A DNA stretch of 64,000 nt from Symbiodinium natans (taxonomy: Eukaryota > Sar > Dinophyceae > Suessiales > Symbiodiniaceae): the NCBI GenBank assembly GCA_905221605.1, contig CAJNDS010002503.1, positions 1-64,000 on the forward strand, read 5' to 3'. The notes under the pieces are model-generated. The model worked only from the letters and a program-made list of their open reading frames with translations, was not told the origin of the DNA and did no database searches. This document shows positions 57,852 through 64,000 of this stretch, piece after piece. Every line of letters begins with the position of its first letter. Within the stretch, counting starts at the first letter, position 1. The translations under genes and the position numbers were made by a program.

Positions 57852-59010
57852 ACCTGCACCATCCCCTCGCCGCAGGCCTTAGCCGAGGCCCTCAAGACGA
57901 ACGGCAGCGTCACCCTTATCGTCCTCAGTTACAACCAGATCGGTGCTGAGGGAGCCAAGGCCCGGAGTGCTGCGGAGGGCTCCGAAGCTAAGTCCCTCCA
58001 AGCACTCGCAAAGCCCAAGGCCTGGTCCGGGGCCCAAAAGCCCCAGCCCCGAGCGTTTTTCCACAACTTCCTTTCAAACATGTCAGACGGCGTCGGTGGG
58101 CTTCGGGTTTAGGCTTCAGGGTTTAGGCTCAGGGTTTAGGGTTGAGAGTTTGCAGGTTTACAGTGCTTTTCTGGGCTCGCGCATTTTGTTTAGCGATGGA
58201 ATCATCGTCTGTGGGCTCGGACCAGAAGCACTGTGGTCCATGGAAATAGTCCCGCATATTTCGCGGGACCACCTCGCCCCTCCGCCCACATACTCCACTC
58301 GCAGGCAATATGGCAGAAAGAGTACGGTGTACGGGATATTACGGGAGGGTGTAGTCGAGGGACTTCGATGACAGTCGTATGTACAACTCTAGGGACCATC
58401 ACACTTCTTAGAAGGCATCGTCAGGAACTGACATAGCGGAAGCGATGGCCTCCCGGAACGCGCCCCAAGGCCATTGGTGCGCACAGCTGGTGCAAAGCTA
58501 GTTGTGGCACCCGAAAGCGTGTGAAGGAAGGCTGAGCAGCCTTGAAGACCATCATGTTTCAGAACAGAATTACGCGAAATTGAGCCCGTTGATTGGCAAG
58601 TTGCGCCTTCGCGAAGTCACGATTTGTCCCATGCATAAGCCTGAGATCGCACATTCTTCCACATCGAGGCCTGAAGTGAATTCAGGCCAGAATGCTGCGC
58701 TTTACCAGTTTTGTTGGTGTATTGCTCCTTCATGTTGCTGTAATCCTTCTTCTCATGTGTGCTGCTAAACGTTGCACTTCGTACTGTAGTTGATCTTCGT
58801 AGACGACGTATTGCCTTCGAGTGTAGAATTCTTTTTCAGGTTTGTGACCAGATGTAGCAAGGGCATGGCGTAGATTTGGAATTCTGATTGCAGCAGCAGA
58901 TCGCTCCCCGGAATAGCTGGGGGTTCCGGAAGCCCCATACAACAGCCCCTGGCCAGCCCCAAGCCGATATAAAGGCGGCCCGCGTGCTCCCCCAAAGCCG
59001 CCAGCTGCGG
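57852..59010 (+). repeat. LRR cassette unit 1 (1159 bp)
   Basis: First of five tandem units that begin ACCTGCACCATCCCCTCGCC. It holds the LRR exon, a GGTTTAGG-rich stretch, a conserved spacer and a GATATAAAGG sequence near the end. It lacks the MITE-like insertion of units 2-5; the empty target site GCTTTT is at 58165-58170. Confidence 0.95.
57876..57959 (+). CDS. LRR exon 1 (28 codons, RNI-type)
   Basis: Encodes ALAEALKTNGSVTLIVLSYN then QIGAEGAK, one complete ribonuclease-inhibitor-type LRR (consensus LAEALKxNxxLxxLxLxxNxIGxEGA). Bounded by CAG|G before and AAG|GC after, phase 0 on both sides. Variable positions read Leu14, Val16, Ser18, Tyr19, Gln21. Exon status is inferred from the exact module length and splice-like borders; it could instead be a non-expressed cassette. 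Confidence 0.6.
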
Positions 59011-59034
59011 ACCTGCACCATCCCCTCGCCGCAG

Positions 59035-59118
59035 GCCTTAGCCGAGGCCCTCAAGACGAACGGCAGCGTCACCCGTATCGACCTCGATAGCAACAAGATC
59101 GGTGCTGAGGGAGCCAAG
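59035..59118 (+). CDS. LRR exon 2 (28 codons, RNI-type)
   Basis: Encodes ALAEALKTNGSVTRIDLDSN then KIGAEGAK. Same CAG|G and AAG|GC borders. Variable positions read Arg14, Asp16, Asp18, Ser19, Lys21. The intron-like gap from exon 1 is 57960-59034 (1075 bp). Confidence 0.6.
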
Positions 59119-59307
59119 GCCCGGAGTGCTACGGAGTGCTCCGAAGTTAAACTCCCGCCAAGCACTCGAACAAGGCCCAAGGCCTGGTCCGGGGCCCAAA
59201 AGCCCAAAGCCCCGAGCGTTTTTGTCCACAACTTCCGTTCAGACATGTCAGACGGCATCGGAGGGCTTCGGGTTTAGGCTTGAGAGCTTGCAGGTTACAG
59301 GGCTTTT

Positions 59308-59616
59308 TCATCCCCTCAGTTTGCGGGGGGTCTTAAATGACCCTTCAGGGAACCAGGGGTCTGAAATGGGTCTTAAAGAGGTATCTTAGACCCCGGCTTG
59401 CCATTTCAGACCCGCCTAACCTAACCTAGAGCCTTGAACGTCGGTGTCGCGCTCTTCGGGCCCGGCTGTCGTCTTAGCCATGTTGCAGATGCAGTCTTTA
59501 TAGCCAACAAAAGGTCTGAAATGGGTTGCCCGGATTATGCCCAGTCCCTGGGAAGTAGCACAGTTAGGGGTCTAAAATGGGCGCCCTAGGCCCCTCCCCT
59601 GACAACCTGAGGGGAT
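59308..59616 (+). mobile_element. MITE-like element in unit 2
   Basis: Ends TCATCCCCTCAG and CTGAGGGGAT are inverted, flanked by direct GCTTTT on each side (59302-59307 and 59617-59622). The corresponding site in unit 1 has a single GCTTTT and no insert. Inside are inverted GGGGTCTGAAATGG and CCATTTCAGACCC motifs and no coding capacity. A non-autonomous DNA transposon is the simplest reading. Confidence 0.75.
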
Positions 59617-60484
59617 GCTTTTCTGGGCTCGCGCATTTTGTTTAGCGATGGAATCATCGTTGACTCTGACCAGAAGCACTGTGGTCCATGGAAATAGTCC
59701 CGCATATTTCGCGGGACCACCTCGCCCCTCCGCCCACATACTCCACTCGCAGGCAATATGGCAGAAAGAGTACGGTGTACGGGATATTACGGGAGGGTGT
59801 AGTCGAGGGACTTCGATGACAACCGTATGTACAACTCTAGGGACAATCACGCTTCTTAGAAGGCATCGTCAGGAACTGACATAGCGGAAGCGATGGCCTC
59901 CCGGAACGCGCCCCAAGGCCATTGGTGCGCAAAGCTGGTGCAAAGCTAGTTGTGGCACCCGAAAGCGTGTGAAGGAAGGCTGAGCAGCCTTGAAGACCAT
60001 CATGTTTCAGAACAGAATTACGCGAAATTGAGCCCGTTGATTGGCAAGTTGCGCCTTCGCGATGTCACGGTTCGTCCCATGCATAAACCTGAGATCGCAC
60101 ATTCTTCCACATCGAGGCCTGAAGTGAATTCAGGCCAGAATGCTGCGCTTTACCAGTTTTGTTGGTGTATTGCTCCTTCATGTTGCTGTAATCCTTCTTC
60201 TCATGTGTGCTGCTAAACGTTGCTACTTCGTACTGTAGTTGATCTTCGTAGACGACGTATTGCCTTCGAGTGTAGAATTCTTTTTCAGGTTTGTGACCAG
60301 ATGTAGCAAGGGCATGGCGTAGATTTGGAATTCTGATTGCAGCAGCAGATCGCTCCCCGGAATAGCTGGGGGTTCCGGAAGCCCCATACAACAGCCCCTT
60401 GCCAGCCCCAAGCCGATATAAAGGCGGCCCCGCGTGCTCCCCCAAAGCCGCCAGCTGCGCACCTGCACCATCCCCTCGCCGCAG

Positions 60485-60568
60485 GCCTTAGCCGAGGCCC
60501 TCAAGACGAACGGCAGCGTCTCCACAATCTACCTCGCTGGCAACGAGATCGGTGCTGAGGGAGCCAAG
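60485..60568 (+). CDS. LRR exon 3 (28 codons, RNI-type)
   Basis: Encodes ALAEALKTNGSVSTIYLAGN then EIGAEGAK. Variable positions read Ser13, Thr14, Tyr16, Ala18, Gly19, Glu21. Compared with exon 2, codons 13-21 differ at 8 of 27 bases, all changes nonsynonymous. Gap from exon 2: 1366 bp. Confidence 0.6.
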
Positions 60569-60757
60569 GCCCGGAGTGCTACGGAGTGCTCCGAAGTTAA
60601 ATTCCCGCCAAGCACTCGAACAAGGCCCAAGGCCTGGTCCGGGGCCCAAAAGCCCCAAGCCCCGAGCGTTTTTGTCCACAACTTCCGTTCAGACATGTCA
60701 GACGGCATCGGAGGGCTTCGGGTTTAGGGTTGAGAGCTTGCAGGTTACAGGGCTTTT

Positions 60758-61047
60758 TCCCTCAGTTTGCGGGGGGTCTTAAATGACCCTTCAGGGAACC
60801 AGGGGTCTGAAATGGGTCTTAAAGAGGCATTTTAGATTCCGGCTTGCCATTTCAGACCCCCCTAACCTAGAGCCTTGAACGTCGGTGTCGCGCTCTTCGA
60901 GCCCGGCTGTCTTAGCCATGTTGCAGATGCAGTCTTTATAGCCAACAAAAGGTCTGAAATGGGCCCGGATTATGCCCAGTCTGTGGGAAGTAGCACAGTT
61001 AGGGGTCTAAAATGGGCGCCCTAGGCCCCCTGACAACCTGAGGGGAT
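60758..61047 (+). mobile_element. MITE-like element in unit 3
   Basis: Same element and site as in unit 2. The left terminus has lost CATC and the right flank reads GCTGTTT instead of GCTTTT, so the end is degraded. Confidence 0.7.
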
Positions 61048-61925
61048 GCTGTTTCTGGGCTCGCGCATTTTGTTTAGCGATGGAATCATCGTTGACTCTG
61101 ACCAGAAGCACTGTGGTCCATGGAAGTAGTCCCGCATATTTCGCGGGACCACCTCGCCCCTCCGCCCACATACTCCACTCGCAGGCAATATGGTCAATAT
61201 GGCAGAAAGAGTACGGTGTACGGGATATTACGGGAGGGTGTAGTCGAGGGACTTCGATGACAACCGTATGTACAACTCTCGGGACAATCACGCTTCTTAG
61301 AAGGCATCGTCAGGAACTGACATAGCGGAAGCGATGGCCTCCCGGAACGCGCCCCAAGGCCATTGGTGCGCAAAGCTGGTGCAAAGCTAGTTGTGGCACC
61401 CGAAAGCGTGTGAAGGAAGGCTGAGCAGCCTTGAAGACCATCATGTTTCAGAACAGAATTACGCGAAATTGAGCCCGTTGATTGGCAAGTTGCGCCTTCG
61501 CGATGTCACGGTTCGTCCCATGCATAAACCTGAGATCGCACATTCTTCCACATCGAGGCCTGAAGTGAATTCAGGCCAGAATGCTGCGCTTTACCAGTTT
61601 TGTTGGTGTATTGCTCCTTCATGTTGCTGTAATCCTTCTTCTCATGTGTGCTGCTAAACGTTGCTACTTCGTACTGTAGTTGATCTTCGTAGACGACGTA
61701 TTGCCTTCGAGTGTAGAATTCTTTTTCAGGTTTGTGACCAGATGTAGCAAGGGCATGGCGTAGATTTGGAATTCTGATTGCAGCAGCAGATCGCTCCCCG
61801 GAATAGCTGGGGGTTCCGGAAGCCCCATACAACAGCCCCTGGCCAGCCCCAAGCCGATATAAAGGCGGCCCCGCGTGCTCCCCCAAAGCCGCCAGCTGCG
61901 GACCTGCACCATCCCCTCGCCGCAG

Positions 61926-62009
61926 GCCTTAGCCGAGGCCCTCAAGACGAACGGCAGCGTCTCCGAAATCTACCTCAATAGCAACGAGATCGGTGCTGAG
62001 GGAGCCAAG
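61926..62009 (+). CDS. LRR exon 4 (28 codons, RNI-type)
   Basis: Encodes ALAEALKTNGSVSEIYLNSN then EIGAEGAK. Variable positions read Ser13, Glu14, Tyr16, Asn18, Ser19, Glu21. Differs from exon 3 at 5 of 27 bases in codons 13-21, changing three residues. Gap from exon 3: 1357 bp. Confidence 0.6.
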
Positions 62010-62222
62010 GCCCGGAGTGCTACGGAGTGCTCCGAAGTTAAATCCCGCCAAGCACTCGCAAAGCCCAAGGCCTGGTCCGGGGCCCAAAAGCCCAAAGCCC
62101 CGAGCGTTTTTGTCCACAACTTCCGTTCAGACATGTCAGACGGCATCGGAGGGCTTCGGGTTTAGGCTTCAGGGTTTAAGCTCAGGGTTTAGGGTTGAGA
62201 GCTTGCAGGTTACAGGGCTTTT

Positions 62223-62550
62223 TCATCCCCTCAGTTTGCGGGGGGTCTTAAATGGTGACCCTTCAGGGTCAGGGAACCAGGGGTCTGAAATGGGTCTTAA
62301 AGAGGCATTTTAGACCCCGGCTTGCCATTTCAGACCCCCCTAACCTAGCTAACCTAGAGCCTTGAACGTCGGTGTCGCGCTCTTCGGGCCCGGCTGTCGT
62401 CTTATCCTTGTTGCAGATGCAGTCTTTATAGCCAACATTAGCCAACAAAAGGTCTGAAATGGGTTGCCCGGATTATGCCCAGTCCCTGGGAAGTCAGTTA
62501 GGGGTCTAAAATGGGCGCCCTAGGCCCCTCCCCTGACAACCTGAGGGGAT
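62223..62550 (+). mobile_element. MITE-like element in unit 4
   Basis: Full-length copy with intact inverted ends. It carries small internal duplications (GGTGACCC and TTAGCCAACA). A perfect 14-bp inverted pair GGGGTCTGAAATGG/CCATTTCAGACCCC lies at 62280-62293 and 62325-62338. Confidence 0.75.
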
Positions 62551-63424
62551 GCTTTTTCTGGGCTCGCACATTTTGTTTAGCGATGGAATCATCGTCTGTT
62601 GACTCTGACCAGAAGCACTGTGGTCCATGGAAATAGTCCCGCATATTTCGCGGGACCACCTCGCCCCTCCGCCCACATACTCCACTCGCAGGCAATATGG
62701 CAGAAAGAGTACGGTGTACGGGATATTACGGGATGGTGTAGTCGAGGGACTTCGATGACAATCGTATGTACAACTCTAGGGACGATCACGCTTCTTAGAA
62801 GGCATCGTCAGGAACTGACATAGCGGAAGCGATAGCCTCCCGGAACGCGCCCCAAGGGAATTGGTGCGCAAAGCTGGTGCAAAGCTAGTTGTGGCACCCG
62901 AAAGCGTGTTGAAGGAAGGCTGAGCAGCCTTGAAGACCATCATGTTTCAGAACAGAATTACGCGAAATTGAGCCCGTTGATTGGCAAGTTGCGCCTTCGC
63001 GAAGTCACGATTTGTCCCATGCATAAGCCTGAGATCGCACATTCTTCCACATCGAGGCCTGAAGTGAATTCAGGCCAGAATGCTGCGCTTTACCAGTTTT
63101 GTTGGTGTATTGCTCCTTCATGTTGCTGTAATCCTTCTTCTCATGTGTGCTGCTAAACGTTGCTACTTCGTACTGTAGTTGAGCTTCGTAGACGACGTAT
63201 TGCCTTCGAGTGTAGAATTCTTTTTCAGGTTTGTGACCAGATGTAGCAAGGGCATGGCGTAGATTTGGAATTCTGATTGCAGCAGCAGATCGCTCCCCGG
63301 AATAGCTGGGGGTTCCGGAAGCCCCATACAACAGCCCCTGGCCAGCCCCAAGCCGATATAAAGGCGGCCCCGCGTGCTCCCCCAAAGCCGCCAGCTGCGG
63401 ACCTGCACCATCCCCTCGCCACAG

Positions 63425-63508
63425 GCCTTAGCCGAGGCCCTCAAGACGAACGGCACCGTCACCAGTATCGACCTTCAGAACAACCCGATCGGTGATGAGG
63501 GAGCCAAG
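63425..63508 (+). CDS. LRR exon 5 (28 codons, RNI-type)
   Basis: Encodes ALAEALKTNGTVTSIDLQNN then PIGDEGAK. Variable positions read Thr11, Ser14, Asp16, Gln18, Asn19, Pro21, Asp24. The most divergent exon: 11 of 27 bases differ from exon 4 in codons 13-21. The sequence just after the exon is frameshifted relative to units 2-4, which argues that only the 84-nt module is under coding constraint. Gap from exon 4: 1415 bp. Confidence 0.6.
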
Positions 63509-63722
63509 GCCCGGAGTGCTACGGAGTGCTCCGAAGTTAAATTCCCGCCAAGCACTCGCAAAGCCCAAGGCCTGGTCCGGGGCCCAAAAGCCCAAAGCCC
63601 CGGGCGTTTTTGTCCACAACTTCCGTTCAGACATGTCAGACGGCATCGGAGGGCTTCGGGTTTAGGCTTCAGGGTTTAAGCTCAGGGTTTAGGGTTGAGA
63701 GCTTGCAGGTTACAGGGCTTTT

Positions 63723-64000
63723 TCATCCCCTCAGTTTGCGGGGGGTCTTAAATGGTGACCCTTCAGGGTCAGGGAACCAGGGGTCTGAAATGGGTCTTAA
63801 AGAGGCATTTTAGACCCCGGCTTGCCATTTCAGACCCCCTAACCTAGCTAACCTAGAGCCTTAAACGTCGGTGTCCATCGCGCTCTTCGGGCCCGGCTGT
63901 CTTAGCCATGTTGCAGAGGCAGTCTTTATAGCCAACAAAAGGTCTGAAATGGGTTGCCCGGATTATGCCCAGTCCCTGGGAAGTCAGTTAGGGGTCTAAA
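63723..64000 (+). mobile_element. MITE-like element in unit 5, partial
   Basis: Left terminus and internal motifs as in unit 4; the right end is beyond the window. Confidence 0.7.

Larger units (their letters stand above)
59011..60460 (+). repeat. LRR cassette unit 2 (1450 bp)
   Basis: Same structure as unit 1 plus a 309-bp MITE-like insertion at 59308-59616. Spacer differs from unit 3 by only about five substitutions over roughly 840 bp by hand count. Confidence 0.95.
60461..61901 (+). repeat. LRR cassette unit 3 (1441 bp)
   Basis: Same layout as unit 2. Private differences include a 9-bp duplication (GGTCAATAT) near 61192 and loss of the first bases of the MITE terminus. Confidence 0.95.
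61902..63400 (+). repeat. LRR cassette unit 4 (1499 bp)
   Basis: Longest unit. It shares CTTCAGGGTTTAAGCTCAGG with unit 5 and, in the distal spacer, GAAGTCACGATTTGTCCC with unit 1 rather than with its neighbours, so it is mosaic. Confidence 0.95.
63401..64000 (+). repeat. LRR cassette unit 5 (cut by window end)
   Basis: Same layout; the window ends inside its MITE-like element, so the array continues beyond this sequence. Confidence 0.95.

Noticed and set aside
58502-58768. 88-codon plus-strand frame MWHPKACEGRLSSLEDHHVS... repeated in the LRR units
   Set aside because: Same reasoning: near-identical spacers, and a one-base insertion in unit 4 removes the start. No motif.
58969-58978. GATATAAAGG, TATA-like, before each LRR module
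   Set aside because: It is in every copied unit and dinoflagellates generally lack canonical TATA promoters, so there is no independent support for a promoter.
60065-60445. 126-codon minus-strand frame repeated in three LRR-unit spacers (also 61506-61886 and 63005-63385)
   Set aside because: Spacers are nearly identical, so frame retention is expected by recent copying. The unit 1 copy has a one-base deletion breaking it and no family is recognised.

Overview
The window looks like nuclear DNA of a dinoflagellate, probably Symbiodiniaceae-like. That is an inference from several signs: very low gene density; about 1 kb of interstitial TTTAGGG repeat; many poly-G/poly-C and simple-sequence tracts; a decayed Ty1/copia pol; a mitochondrial cob fragment; and exons bounded by AG|GC donors and AG|G acceptors, a non-canonical pattern known from dinoflagellates. 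Nothing points to a bacterial genome: no operons, ribosome binding sites or bacterial genes were seen.

Layout. From 1 to 24 kb there is almost no recognisable gene. This part holds simple repeats, an 83-bp tandem array (6.2-6.9 kb), telomere-like repeat (15.1-16.2 kb), C-rich dispersed elements and a complex satellite (20.4-24.05 kb) with two large palindromes. A mitochondrial cytochrome b fragment lies at 24.2-25.0 kb, enclosed by a short inverted repeat. A second AT-rich, organelle-like segment lies at 35.9-36.9 kb.

From 31 to 49.5 kb every recognisable gene lies on the minus strand and carries a domain typical of innate-immunity or cell-death proteins: a pentapeptide-repeat protein (31.3-32.3 kb), a TIR domain exon (38.0-38.4 kb), a ZU5-like protein (42.0-42.9 kb) and two paralogous P-loop GTPases with coiled-coil tails (44.2-45.8 and 48.3-49.4 kb). 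Whether these are separate genes or exons of fewer long genes cannot be decided from sequence alone.

From 50.6 to 53.6 kb there is an AT-rich island of viral or Polinton-like origin. It holds a broken protein-primed-type DNA polymerase B, with a roughly 200-bp segment flipped inside the reading frame, and a GIY-YIG endonuclease relic with a zinc-finger tail. Copies of one G/C-tract dispersed repeat bracket the island. A decayed copia pol follows (54.1-55.9 kb).

From 57.85 kb to the window end runs the most striking feature: five tandem units of about 1.16-1.5 kb, each carrying one exact 84-nt, phase-0 exon-like module that encodes a single ribonuclease-inhibitor-type leucine-rich repeat. The flanking spacers are nearly identical, yet the solvent-exposed LRR codons differ in every unit and almost all changes are nonsynonymous. 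This resembles a cassette array for diversifying a recognition surface and is the best candidate here for an undescribed system. A MITE-like element is present in units 2-5 and absent, with an intact target site, from unit 1.
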